From positions 1 through 32,656 of the forward strand of contig JAJDZX010000054.1 in the NCBI GenBank assembly GCA_022824395.1: a DNA stretch of 32,656 nt, given 5' to 3'. The position numbers were made by a program, and so were the translations under genes. The notes under the pieces are model-generated. The model saw nothing but the letters and a program-made list of their open reading frames with translations. It had not been told where the DNA came from and did no database searches. Origin of the DNA: Alphaproteobacteria bacterium. GTDB taxonomy: Bacteria; Pseudomonadota; Alphaproteobacteria; TMED109. Below, in pieces: positions 8,355 through 15,786 of the stretch (positions are counted from its first letter, which is position 1; every line of letters starts with the position of its first letter).

Positions 8355-9256
8355 TGCGCGGGTTGGGGATGCCGGTCTCGGCGCATACGCGCGCCACGCT
8401 CTTCATTCTCTGCGCTGCCGCCACGTTCCCGGTGATGGCAGCGCTGGTCAAGTTCCTTTCTACCGACTTCCATCCCCTGCAACTCGCGTTCTTCCGGTGC
8501 CTCTTCGGCGGCGTGGTCCTGATCCCCTTCTTCCTGCGACGTCCCGCGGCGATCGTGACCGCGCGGCCGCGCATGCATCTCTTTCGAGGCCTGCTCGGGG
8601 TGGTCTCCATGTGGATGGGCTTCACGGCCCTGTCGCTGCTGCCGCTGGCGGAGGCCGTGACCCTGGGTTTCACGCGCATTCTCTTCCTGATTCCGCTTGC
8701 GGTCCTGATCCTGGGGGACCGCGTCGATCTCCCGCGCTGGATCGCGACCCTGATCGGGTTTGGCGGCATCGTGCTGATGGTGGGCCCGTCCGGCACGGAC
8801 TTGCCGGCGGCCGGGGTGGCCTTGTCACTGGCGTCGGCGGTGACCATTGCCGGTGTCAAGCTGACGGTGAAATCGCTGGCGGAGACCGAGGCGACGCTCA
8901 CCATCCAGCTGTGGTTTGCCGGCTTCGCGACGCTGGCGACGTTCGTCCCGGCGCTCTTCGTCTGGCGCTGGCCGGAACCGTTCGAACTGCTGCTGCTGCT
9001 GGCGATCGGCGGTGCCGGCACACTCGGGCAGATGTTCACCGTGCTCGGGCTGCGCGGCGTGCAGCCGAGCGCGGTGATGCCCGTCGACTACACCCGGCTG
9101 ATCTTCGCCACGTTCTACGGCTTCCTGCTCTTCGGGCACCTGCCTGCCGCGGCCACCATCACCGGCGCCGGCGTCATCGTCGCCGCCACGCTCTTCATCG
9201 CCCGGCGTGGTGAGCGCGTCGACACGGCCCAACTGGGACTCATCCGGCGACGCTGA
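8354..9256 (+). CDS. DMT-superfamily transporter (EamA domains), second of a pair
   Basis: A 300-residue membrane protein with two EamA repeats. Markers include FPVMAALVKFL in helix 1, the LQLAFFRCLFGG segment of helix 2, and MHLFRGLLGVVSMWMGFTAL. In the second half they include MPVDYTRLIFATFYGFLLFG, close to the equivalent LPYDFVRLPMMALAGYAL of the preceding gene. Translation can start at the ATG at 8354, or at a GTG three bases upstream that overlaps the previous stop. Either way it is tightly coupled to the first DMT gene. The last 17 bases overlap a gene on the opposite strand. Substrate unknown. Confidence 0.85.
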   Translation: MRGLGMPVSAHTRATLFILCAAATFPVMAALVKFLSTDFHPLQLAFFRCLFGGVVLIPFFLRRPAAIVTARPRMHLFRGLLGVVSMWMGFTALSLLPLAEAVTLGFTRILFLIPLAVLILGDRVDLPRWIATLIGFGGIVLMVGPSGTDLPAAGVALSLASAVTIAGVKLTVKSLAETEATLTIQLWFAGFATLATFVPALFVWRWPEPFELLLLLAIGGAGTLGQMFTVLGLRGVQPSAVMPVDYTRLIFATFYGFLLFGHLPAAATITGAGVIVAATLFIARRGERVDTAQLGLIRRR

Positions 9257-9722
9257 CCGGGGCATGGACCAGGAAGGTCCCGCCCCAGAACAGCACCACG
9301 CCCGTCACCCACTTGCGGACGGTGCGGTACCACGCCGGGGCGACCCCCTCGCGCACGGCCCGCAGGTCGGCCGCGTGGGACACCAGGAACGCGCCCAGGA
9401 ACAGCACCACCACCCAGAAGTAGTCGACGAAGCCGGCGAGCGCGGCCAGGCCCGCCACCGCCGGCAGGAACGGGACCCACCACCAGAAGCCGTGCTGGCG
9501 GAAGCCGCGCGTGGCGGCCCCCAGTGCGAGGCCGAGATGCAGGGCGCCGAGGAACGCGAGCGACGCGAGCGCGTAGTTGAGACCGGTCAGGTAGAGGTAG
9601 TCCCGCCATGCCCCCTCGAGCAGCCAGAGGCCGCCCGCCGTCCCGACAAAAGGCGCCGATCCGCCGGCCGTGGCCAACCAGGCCGCCGCCGGAGTAGGGT
9701 CTACGGGTCTCGGTCGCCCCAC
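9240..9722 (-). CDS. DUF3429-like small integral membrane protein
   Basis: About 160 residues with five or so hydrophobic helices. The layout resembles DUF3429 (TMEM69-like) proteins: an N-terminal PxAAWLATAGGSAPFV stretch, a central NYALASLAFLGALHLGLAL, and a terminal APAWYRTVRKWVTGVVLF. The function of the family is unknown to me. I chose the GTG at 9722 because GGAGG lies four bases upstream and it gives a start just before the first conserved segment; a TTG at 9677 would trim that segment. The chosen start overlaps the end of the dehydratase gene by 22 bases, suggesting co-translation. The family call is from pattern only. Confidence 0.6.
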   Translation of the reverse strand: MGRPRPVDPTPAAAWLATAGGSAPFVGTAGGLWLLEGAWRDYLYLTGLNYALASLAFLGALHLGLALGAATRGFRQHGFWWWVPFLPAVAGLAALAGFVDYFWVVVLFLGAFLVSHAADLRAVREGVAPAWYRTVRKWVTGVVLFWGGTFLVHAPVSVAG

Positions 9723-10003
9723 GCCGCCTCCATGGCCAGGGCCAGGTCGACATCGAGCTGGGTGACCGCGCCGGCATCGTGGGTGGCGAGCGTCACCTCG
9801 ACGCGGTTGTAGACGTTGGTCCACTCGGGATGGTGATTCATGCGCTCAGCGACCTCGGCGATCCTGGTCATCCACGCGAAGGCCGCCTGGAAATCATCGA
9901 ACTGGTACGTCTTCCTGATCGCCGGTCGGCCCGGCTGGCGCTCCCAGCCTGCCAGCCGGGCAAGCGCGCCCGCCAGCTCCGGTTCCGTGAGGGGTGCAGG
10001 CAT
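9701..10003 (-). CDS. phhB: 4a-hydroxytetrahydrobiopterin dehydratase (pterin-4-alpha-carbinolamine dehydratase)
   Basis: A 100-residue cytoplasmic enzyme that dehydrates 4a-hydroxytetrahydropterin, regenerating the pterin cofactor used by phenylalanine hydroxylase. The family signature is clear: PAIRKTYQFDDFQAAFAWM, the catalytic MNHHPEW block at about residues 55-61, and TLATHDAGAVTQLDVDLA containing the third active-site His. The ATG at 10003 is preceded by GAGGAG. No phenylalanine hydroxylase gene is present here. In organisms without it the protein may act on other pterins, such as in molybdopterin metabolism, so the physiological partner is open. Confidence 0.93.
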   Translation of the reverse strand: MPAPLTEPELAGALARLAGWERQPGRPAIRKTYQFDDFQAAFAWMTRIAEVAERMNHHPEWTNVYNRVEVTLATHDAGAVTQLDVDLALAMEAAWGDRDP

Positions 10004-10066
10004 GGCTCCTCGCTGGTGTCGGTTCCCGCCGCCCGGCCCGGGCTTCCAACGACACCGTGCACGACC

Positions 10067-10492
10067 GTGACGGAGGCTGCAAGCAGCGCGACGCCCCGGG
10101 CGTTCGGGCAGGCCCCCTCGCTCGACGACATCGCGGCCATCGCGGCCACCGAGCTCGCGCGCCTGCCGGAGCCCTTTCGCTCGCAGGTCGGGGCCATCGC
10201 CTTCCGCGTCGAGGAGTTCTGCGACGACGACGTGCTGCGTGACCTGCAGCTCGACAGTCCCTTCGAGCTGATGGGGCTATATCAGGGCGTCGCCATCGGT
10301 CACAAGGATTCGGTCTCGGTGCCCGACGGGCCGGACATGGTATTCCTGTACCGACGCGCGCTCATCGACTACTGGGCCGACTCCGAGGACAGCTTCGAAT
10401 CCATCGTGCGCCACGTGCTGATCCACGAAATCGGCCACCACTTCGGCCTGAGCGACGAGGACATGGAGCAGATCGAGGCGCGGGCCGGCTGA
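10067..10492 (+). CDS. Zincin-like metallopeptidase family protein (DUF1025 type)
   Basis: About 141 residues. The C-terminal half carries the zincin signature HEIGHHFGLSDEDM, in which HExxH supplies two zinc ligands and the catalytic Glu, and a downstream acidic residue may supply the third ligand. The preceding SIVRHVLIHE helix is also typical of this small-metallopeptidase family, often found as a stand-alone cytoplasmic protein in alphaproteobacteria. The best start I find is GTG at 10067; it lacks a clear ribosome-binding site, so the first residues are uncertain. It diverges from phhB across about 63 bases and converges with the next gene with a 7-base gap. Substrate unknown. Confidence 0.8.
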   Translation: MTEAASSATPRAFGQAPSLDDIAAIAATELARLPEPFRSQVGAIAFRVEEFCDDDVLRDLQLDSPFELMGLYQGVAIGHKDSVSVPDGPDMVFLYRRALIDYWADSEDSFESIVRHVLIHEIGHHFGLSDEDMEQIEARAG

Positions 10493-10499
10493 CGGCGAC

Positions 10500-10835
10500 T
10501 CATTCGCGGCAGGCGTCCGCGAACTCCCGCGTCTCCAGTTCCGGCACGCACACGCCGTCACTGCCGACCGCGATCAGGCACGCGTGTTCCCGGAGGTCAA
10601 CGGCGATGTCGCGTTCGTCGCACTGCTGCACGTCCCAGTTCTGGAGCGTGGCCAGGTGCTCGTCGGTGCGGAAGCAGCGCAGGCGTCCGCCGTCCAGCCA
10701 GAACATCGAATGCCCGGATCGGACTCCGAGCGAATCGGCGCCGGCATTGCGGACGCAGATCAACTTTGCCGAAGCGGGCAGAGCGGTGACGAGCGCGATG
10801 CTCAGCAGCGCGCAGGCGACGACAATTCGAGACAC
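10500..10835 (-). CDS. Secreted small cysteine-rich protein, unknown function
   Basis: A 111-residue protein with a clear signal peptide: a basic start, then IVVACALLSIALVTALPASA, with likely cleavage after ASA. The mature part of about 88 residues has six cysteines in the contexts LICV, LRCF, QQCDE, EHACLI, GVCVP and DACRE, which would allow three disulfides in the periplasm. I do not recognise the family. The GTG at 10835 was chosen because the signal peptide starts there and GGGAGGA lies about nine bases upstream. It is convergent with the zincin gene and separate from the arsenic operon by about 100 bases. Confidence 0.65.
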   Translation of the reverse strand: MSRIVVACALLSIALVTALPASAKLICVRNAGADSLGVRSGHSMFWLDGGRLRCFRTDEHLATLQNWDVQQCDERDIAVDLREHACLIAVGSDGVCVPELETREFADACRE

Positions 10836-10940
10836 GGCGGAAGGTCCTCCCGTCAGGCGGCATGGGATCGGGTTGCAGCGCAACATAGGGCGCTGCGGGC
10901 GAACGTGGCGAATCCGGGGCCGGCAACCCGCGGTGCTGGC

Positions 10941-11627
10941 TCAGCCCTGCCGGAGCCGCGTCTCGGCCGCGCGTCCCTTGAGCAGCCACCTGACGGCCAG
11001 TGCGGCGAGCAGCGCGCCGGCGGCCTGCGCGAGGAGAAACGCCGGAACGTCGACGGGCCGGATCCCGGAAAAGGTATCGGACAGACAGCGCGCTATGGTG
11101 ACGGCAGGATTGGCGAAGGACGTCGACGCCGTGAACCAGTACGCGGCCGAAATGTACAGGCCGACGAGCCAGGGGACCGCCGACGGGCGAAACCGGAGCC
11201 CGGCGAGAATGGTTGCTACCAGCCCGAACGTCGCGACCATTTCAGCGAACCATTGCGCCGGGCCGGCCCGCGCCGTCTCCGAGAACTGGAGAAGCGGCTG
11301 CTCGAACATGAGGTGGGCGGCAACGGTGCCGATCACGCCGCCGGTGATCTGAACCGCCATGTACGTGACCGCGTGGGCGGGCGGCAGTTCGCGACGGACC
11401 GCGAAGGCCAGCGTCACGGCCGGGTTGAAGTGCGCCCCCGACACGGGCCCGAGAACCGTGATCAAGACGACGAGGATCGCCCCGGTCGCAATGGTGTTGC
11501 CCAGCAGTGCGACCGCCGTGTCGTCGGCAAGGGTCTCGGCCATGATGCCGGATCCGACCACGGTGGCGACGAGGAAGGCCGTGCCAACCCCTTCGGCGAG
11601 GTGCCGCCGAGCGTGATCGAACTCCAC
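10941..11627 (-). CDS. aqpS: Aquaporin/MIP-family channel of an arsenic operon (AqpS-like)
   Basis: A 228-residue channel with six hydrophobic helices and the two pore-lining NPA boxes, SGAHFNPAVT at residues 68-70 and FANPAVT at about 173-175. In arsenic operons such as that of Sinorhizobium, an aquaporin of this kind lets arsenite or methylated arsenic leave the cell and takes the place of ArsB or Acr3. Here it follows arsR and arsC with only 8 bases after arsC, so it is the terminal gene of the same operon. The GTG start at 11627 is preferred because it gives the family's N-terminal acidic EFDHARR start. The arsenite role is inferred from the operon. Confidence 0.88.
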   Translation of the reverse strand: MEFDHARRHLAEGVGTAFLVATVVGSGIMAETLADDTAVALLGNTIATGAILVVLITVLGPVSGAHFNPAVTLAFAVRRELPPAHAVTYMAVQITGGVIGTVAAHLMFEQPLLQFSETARAGPAQWFAEMVATFGLVATILAGLRFRPSAVPWLVGLYISAAYWFTASTSFANPAVTIARCLSDTFSGIRPVDVPAFLLAQAAGALLAALAVRWLLKGRAAETRLRQG

Positions 11628-11635
11628 GGGGCAGA

Positions 11636-12157
11636 CTATTCCGGCGCGGCCCGGGCTGCATCCTCCTGGCGCTGGCCGATCTCTTCGAGCTGCTTCTGCA
11701 GCGTGAGTTCGTCCAGGGAGGCGATCGGCAGGTTCACGAAGATGGAAATGCGGTTGAACAGCATCCGGTACGTATCGGCGAACGCGAATCGTCGTTCCGC
11801 CTCGCTGCCGCCGACGGCCGCGGGGTCCGGGACGCCCCAGTGGGCCGACATCGGCTGTCCGGGCCAGGCCGGGCAGACTTCCGCCGCCGCCCGGTCGCAG
11901 ACGGTGAAGACGAAGTCCAGGTCCGGCGCATCGGGGCGTGCGAAGTCATCCCAGCTCTTCGAGCGGGCAAACGACATGTCGTAATTCAGGCCCACGAGAA
12001 ATTCGTGGGCGTACGGATGGACCTCCCCCTTCGGGTAGGAGCCCGCGGAGAAGGCCTTGAACCTCCCCATCCCCTCGCGGCCCAGGATGGCCTCGGCCAT
12101 GATCGAGCGGGCGGAGTTTCCCGTGCAGAGGAACAGCACGTTGTAGATACGGGTCAT
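11636..12157 (-). CDS. arsC: Arsenate reductase ArsC, low-molecular-weight phosphatase type
   Basis: A 173-residue cytoplasmic enzyme that reduces arsenate to arsenite. The P-loop CTGNSARS begins at Cys11, and the two resolving cysteines appear in FTVCDRAAAEVCP at Cys87 and Cys95. This is the thioredoxin-coupled family layout (as in pI258 ArsC) rather than the glutaredoxin-coupled one. The aspartate of the phosphatase DP motif lies in HWGVPDPAA. The ATG at 12157 puts the P-loop at the normal distance from the N-terminus; the frame is open further upstream but overlaps arsR. It lies 10 bases after arsR. The thioredoxin partner would come from elsewhere. Confidence 0.92.
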   Translation of the reverse strand: MTRIYNVLFLCTGNSARSIMAEAILGREGMGRFKAFSAGSYPKGEVHPYAHEFLVGLNYDMSFARSKSWDDFARPDAPDLDFVFTVCDRAAAEVCPAWPGQPMSAHWGVPDPAAVGGSEAERRFAFADTYRMLFNRISIFVNLPIASLDELTLQKQLEEIGQRQEDAARAAPE

Positions 12158-12167
12158 GGTTCCCTTT

Positions 12168-12527
12168 TCACGTGAGCGCCGTCGTCCCGTCGCAGGTGGC
12201 GCCACGGGTCGCGACTGCGAGCAGCGACGAGCAGATTTCCGGGTTTCCCGCGCAGCAGTCGCGCACGAGGAACGCCATGAGTTCGCGCATCCCGTCATAA
12301 TCGGCGGAGTACCGGATCACCCGGCCGTTCCGCGCCGGCACGACCAGCCCGGCCCGCGCCAGCAGCCCCAAGTGGGTCGAAAGGGTGTTCGGCAGCACCT
12401 CCAGCTGTTCGGCGATGACGCCGGCCGAAAGACCCGTGGGGCCCGCCGTGACGAGAAGCCGAAAAACCGAAAGCCGCGTCCCGTGGGACAGGGCGCTAAG
12501 CGCTTCCAGGGCTCTTCTGTTTTCCAT
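12168..12527 (-). CDS. arsR: ArsR-family arsenite-responsive transcriptional repressor
   Basis: A 119-residue winged-helix repressor controlling the arsR-arsC-aquaporin operon. The helix-turn-helix is in PNTLSTHLGLLARAGLV. Arsenite-sensing cysteines sit near the C-terminus in RDCCAGNPEIC at positions 91, 92 and 99, resembling the C-terminal three-cysteine site of the Acidithiobacillus-type ArsR rather than the helix-3 ELCVCDL site. The ATG at 12527 begins the usual MENRRALEALSAL segment; a TTG 36 bases further upstream is possible. As(III) binding should release the operator. An imperfect palindrome overlaps the start codon. Confidence 0.92.
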   Translation of the reverse strand: MENRRALEALSALSHGTRLSVFRLLVTAGPTGLSAGVIAEQLEVLPNTLSTHLGLLARAGLVVPARNGRVIRYSADYDGMRELMAFLVRDCCAGNPEICSSLLAVATRGATCDGTTALT

Positions 12528-12541
12528 ACTTCGCGAAATAT
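12526..12541 (-). promoter_or_regulatory. Possible ArsR operator (imperfect palindrome at arsR start)
   Basis: Sixteen bases form an inverted repeat in which seven of eight base pairs match (ATAcTTCG / CGAAaTAT). It overlaps the first bases of arsR, and further TTTCG-type repeats lie just upstream. An autoregulatory repressor would be expected to bind here. Binding is inferred from position and symmetry only. Confidence 0.3.
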
Positions 12542-12763
12542 CGAAAGATTGGCCGATCGTCAAGAAGAAACCGCCGCCACCGCCCGGCCGCCGGCGCGGT
12601 CCTGGGTACGAGTGCCCCGCCGCCGGACGGCAACTTCCGTGACGCGCCTGTACGGCTCCGGCGGCATCCGTTCACGCACAGCCGCGGGATCAGGCCGGGG
12701 CAACTGCCGTTCGGACGCCTGCGCCTTCGGGCACGCAGTCGCGAACCGCCGAGAGCCAGCCGC

Positions 12764-13312
12764 ATGAACCGTCCCTACGTTTTGCCCGATGTCCTCCGAA
12801 CGGGTCTGATCACTGTGTTCTGCGGCTCGGCCGTCGGCTTTACTTCGGCGAGGGTCGGCGCGTACTACGCCCGCAGCGGGAACCGGTTCTGGGCGGTGCT
12901 GCATGAGGCCGGGTTCACCGACCGGCGGCTCGATCCCGAGGAATATCGCCTCGTGTCCGGTTACGGCCTGGGCCTGACCGATCTCGCCAAGCACGAGTTC
13001 GGCAACGACTCCGACCTGTCCGCGGAGGCGTACCAGTCCGATGCGCTGCGGAAGAAGGTCGAGCGGTACCAGCCGCGCGTCCTCGCCTTCACGGCCAAGA
13101 CGCCCGCCCGGGCCTTCCTCCGCGAGCAGTTCGACGTGCGGCTGGCCACCGGGCCCGAGGGTTACGGGCTGCAGCCGCAGCGCATCGGCGGCACGCGCCT
13201 CTGGGTGCTGCCCTCGACGTCAGGCCGGGCCCAGACTTTCTGGCAACCGCGACCCTGGCACCAGCTCGCGCGGTTCCACCGGGCCGAGCGAGCACGCGCC
13301 GAGGGAGGCTGA
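12764..13312 (+). CDS. Mug-family mismatch-specific DNA glycosylase, variant active-site motif
   Basis: A 182-residue enzyme of the G:U/T mismatch-specific uracil-DNA glycosylase family (family 2), which removes uracil or thymine from mismatches in DNA. The N-terminal block TVFCGSAVGFTSARVGAYYA followed by SGNRFWAVLHEAG matches the family. The DNA-intercalation region is VLPSTSGRAQTFW. The usual GINPG water-activating loop reads GSAVG here (residues 21-25), so the conserved Asn is replaced. Related proteobacterial proteins with a similar substitution exist as far as I recall, but the chemistry would have to rely on another residue. The ATG at 12764 gives the normal start. The gene is divergent from the arsenic operon. 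Confidence 0.82.
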   Translation: MNRPYVLPDVLRTGLITVFCGSAVGFTSARVGAYYARSGNRFWAVLHEAGFTDRRLDPEEYRLVSGYGLGLTDLAKHEFGNDSDLSAEAYQSDALRKKVERYQPRVLAFTAKTPARAFLREQFDVRLATGPEGYGLQPQRIGGTRLWVLPSTSGRAQTFWQPRPWHQLARFHRAERARAEGG

Positions 13313-13436
13313 GCGGCCGGCAAGTTGTCTGTCCCCGGAAGGTCCTGTACGGTCCGCAGCCTGAGGCTTCGATGGCTGCCGGACCCCGCGCCGGAGCATT
13401 GCAGCGGCCGAACTGCTCCCGAGCCGGACAAGCATC

Positions 13437-14441
13437 ATGGACATCACTGCCGGCGTGGGCGAGCTCACCACTCAGGCCGTTCCCCCGTCCCGCCCCGTGC
13501 CCACGCTTGCCGACGACGTGCGTGAGCTCCTGCTCGGCTCCCCGCGCTCGCTGCCTCCCAAGTACCTGTACGACGAGGCCGGTTCCGACCTGTTCGACCA
13601 GATCTGCCGGACCAAGGAGTACTACGTGACCCGCACCGAGGACGCGCTGCTGACCGAAGTGGTCGGGAACGTCGCCGCGACCGTCCGGCCGGCCACCGTG
13701 TTCGAGTTCGGCAGCGGAATGTCCCGAAAGACCCCGCAAATCATCGACGCGTGCAGTCGCGTCGGTCCGCTCGCGACCTACGCCGCGTTCGACATTTCGC
13801 CCGATGCGCTGCACGCCGGCGGCCGGGCGCTGCAGGCGCGTCATCCGGAGATCGACGTGCAGCTGTTCGTCGGCGACTACACCGCCGGACTGGACGCACT
13901 GCCGGTACCGGAGGGACCGCGCCTCTTTCTGTTCCTGGGCGGGACCATCGGCAACTTTCCCGAGACGGAGGGCATCCGGTTTCTCCGTGATCTCGCCGCC
14001 AAGATGGAGCCTGGCGACTTCCTCCTGATGGGGGCCGACCGGATCAAGGACCACCGGGTCCTGCACGACGCCTACAACGATTCCGAAGGCTTGACCGCTG
14101 CCTTCAACCAGAACGTGCTGCGCGTCCTGAACGCGCGCCTCGGCGCCGACTTCGAACCCGAGGCCTTCCGCCACGACGCGATCTACAGCGAGCAACGCAC
14201 CCAGATCGAAATGCGCCTGGTGGCGACGCAGCCGCAAACCGTGACCATCGGCCGCCTGGACGAGCAGGTCCGGTTCGCGCCGGGCGAGTCAATCCTGACC
14301 GAAGTCAGCCGGAAATTCAGTCGCGAATCGCTGGAACATCTCGTGCGCAGCGCGGGCTTCAGGCTGCATCGTCACTACACGCCCGACAACCAGTACTTCT
14401 CGCTCGTGCTGGCGGGTTTCGAGGGCTCCGCCGAGCGGTGA
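13437..14441 (+). CDS. egtD: L-histidine N(alpha)-methyltransferase EgtD
   Basis: A 334-residue SAM-dependent enzyme that trimethylates histidine to hercynine, the first committed step of ergothioneine synthesis. Family features are LPPKYLYDEAGSDLFDQI near residue 40, the SAM-binding EFGSGMSRKT and the AFDISPDAL turn. Further on are LGGTIGNFPE, the histidine-binding YNDSEGLTAAFNQNVL, and EMRLVATQPQ. The ATG at 13437 is the natural start; the ribosome-binding site is weak. It stands alone about 11 kb from egtC-egtB, separated by unrelated genes, so the pathway is split. DUF2260-type methyltransferases are the only close alternative, and the motifs favour EgtD. Confidence 0.92.
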   Translation: MDITAGVGELTTQAVPPSRPVPTLADDVRELLLGSPRSLPPKYLYDEAGSDLFDQICRTKEYYVTRTEDALLTEVVGNVAATVRPATVFEFGSGMSRKTPQIIDACSRVGPLATYAAFDISPDALHAGGRALQARHPEIDVQLFVGDYTAGLDALPVPEGPRLFLFLGGTIGNFPETEGIRFLRDLAAKMEPGDFLLMGADRIKDHRVLHDAYNDSEGLTAAFNQNVLRVLNARLGADFEPEAFRHDAIYSEQRTQIEMRLVATQPQTVTIGRLDEQVRFAPGESILTEVSRKFSRESLEHLVRSAGFRLHRHYTPDNQYFSLVLAGFEGSAER

Positions 14442-14699
14442 AGCGTGCGCGGTGCCTGAGCGCGCCGCTCCCGGTTCCCGGCGAACCCGAACACTCCGAA
14501 GGTGCGAGCAGGGCGGATGCCTTGGCAAGGGCCTGGCCGCCGGGCGACACGATCACGGATTCGGATGAACGGTCGACGTCAGTGCTGTCCGGCTGATGAC
14601 GGTCACCGCGCCGTCCACGGACCCCGGCGGGGTGTCGCGTTCAACCCCGCATCGCCCTCGCGTCGGGCGGGCGACACCGGCGCCGTACGGAGCCCATGA

Positions 14700-14774
14700 T
14701 GGAGCGGGCGATGAGATTCGAACTCACGACTTCTACCTTGGCAAGGTAGCGCTCTACCCCTGAGCTACGCCCGC
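14700..14774 (-). tRNA. tRNA-Gly (anticodon GCC)
   Basis: A 75-base cloverleaf on the minus strand with encoded CCA (14700-14702). The acceptor GCGGGCG (14774-14768) pairs with CGCCCGC. The anticodon arm is CTACC-TTGCCAA-GGTAG with anticodon GCC, and the T-loop TTCGAAT is standard. It lies between egtD and the CnoX-like gene, opposite to both. Confidence 0.97.
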
Positions 14775-14857
14775 TGAGCCGGGTTCGGCATGATAGAGTA
14801 AGGTCTCGGCCGCGCAACCTTCAGCACGTGGCGAGCCCTGCCTCCATCGGAAAATCC

Positions 14858-15778
14858 ATGCAAGATTCCGACGCCCTGATCGGCGGCGCGCCGGCCGCTC
14901 CCACGGGTCACATCTTCGACACCGGTACCGCCCGGTTCGCCGAGGATGTGCTGTCCGCTTCCCGAAACCGGCCGGTGATCGTGGACTTCTGGGCCGATTG
15001 GTGCGGCCCCTGCAAGCAGCTCACCCCGCTGCTGGAGGCAGCGGTGGGCGCCGCGGGCGGCAAGGTGGCGCTCGCGCGCGTCAATGTCGACGAGAACCAG
15101 ACGCTGGCCGCGCAACTGCGGGTCCAGTCGCTGCCGATGGTGTACGCGTTCGTGGACGGTCAACCGGTGGACGGCTTCGCCGGCGCCTTGCCGGCCGCCG
15201 AAGTCCGCGCATTCGTCGACCGGGTGGCTCAGCAGTCGGTCGGCGCCGTGCAGGAGCAGATCGAGCAGGCCCTTGAAGCGGCCGACGCCGCGCTGGCCGA
15301 CGACGCCAAGAAGGCGGCCGATCTCTACACCGCGGTGCTGGAGCGCGACGGCGCCAATGCGCGCGCCATCGCCGGGCTCGGGAAGGCGCTGCTCAAGGCC
15401 GGCCGCACGGCTGACGCGCGAGACATCCTGGAGAACATTTCGGAAGATCTGGCCAACGATCCGGCCATCGAGTCACTCCGTTCGGCGATCTCGCTCGCCG
15501 CCGAGGCCAGCAGTGCCGGCGACGTGTCGACGTTGCGCGCCAAGGTTGAAGCGAACCCGGACGATCACCAGGCCCGCATCGATCTCGCGAACGCGCTGCT
15601 GGCCACCGACGCCCGCGAAGAGGCCGTGGATCAGCTGCTCGAAAGCGTGCGCCGCGACCGCAAGTGGAACGATGCCGCCGCCCGCAAGCGCCTGCTGAAG
15701 CTGTTCGAAGTCTTCGGCGAAGGCGATCCCCTGACCGCTCAGACACGCATGCGGCTGTCGGCGATCCTGTTCGCCTGA
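14858..15778 (+). CDS. cnoX: Thioredoxin-TPR co-chaperone, CnoX/YbbN-like
   Basis: A 306-residue protein with an N-terminal thioredoxin fold carrying DFWADWCGPCKQLTP (CxxC at residues 49-52) followed by helical TPR-like repeats to the C-terminus. YbbN/CnoX proteins hold unfolded clients under oxidative or chlorine stress and pass them to chaperones. The typical SQHC motif of E. coli YbbN is replaced here by a classical WCGPC, the arrangement with oxidoreductase activity seen in alphaproteobacterial members. I chose the ATG at 14858; a GTG at 14828 would add ten residues. It opens a four-gene operon (thioredoxin, LON-like, Trm112, DUF971). Confidence 0.88.
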   Translation: MQDSDALIGGAPAAPTGHIFDTGTARFAEDVLSASRNRPVIVDFWADWCGPCKQLTPLLEAAVGAAGGKVALARVNVDENQTLAAQLRVQSLPMVYAFVDGQPVDGFAGALPAAEVRAFVDRVAQQSVGAVQEQIEQALEAADAALADDAKKAADLYTAVLERDGANARAIAGLGKALLKAGRTADARDILENISEDLANDPAIESLRSAISLAAEASSAGDVSTLRAKVEANPDDHQARIDLANALLATDAREEAVDQLLESVRRDRKWNDAAARKRLLKLFEVFGEGDPLTAQTRMRLSAILFA

Positions 15779-15786
15779 GTCGTCCG

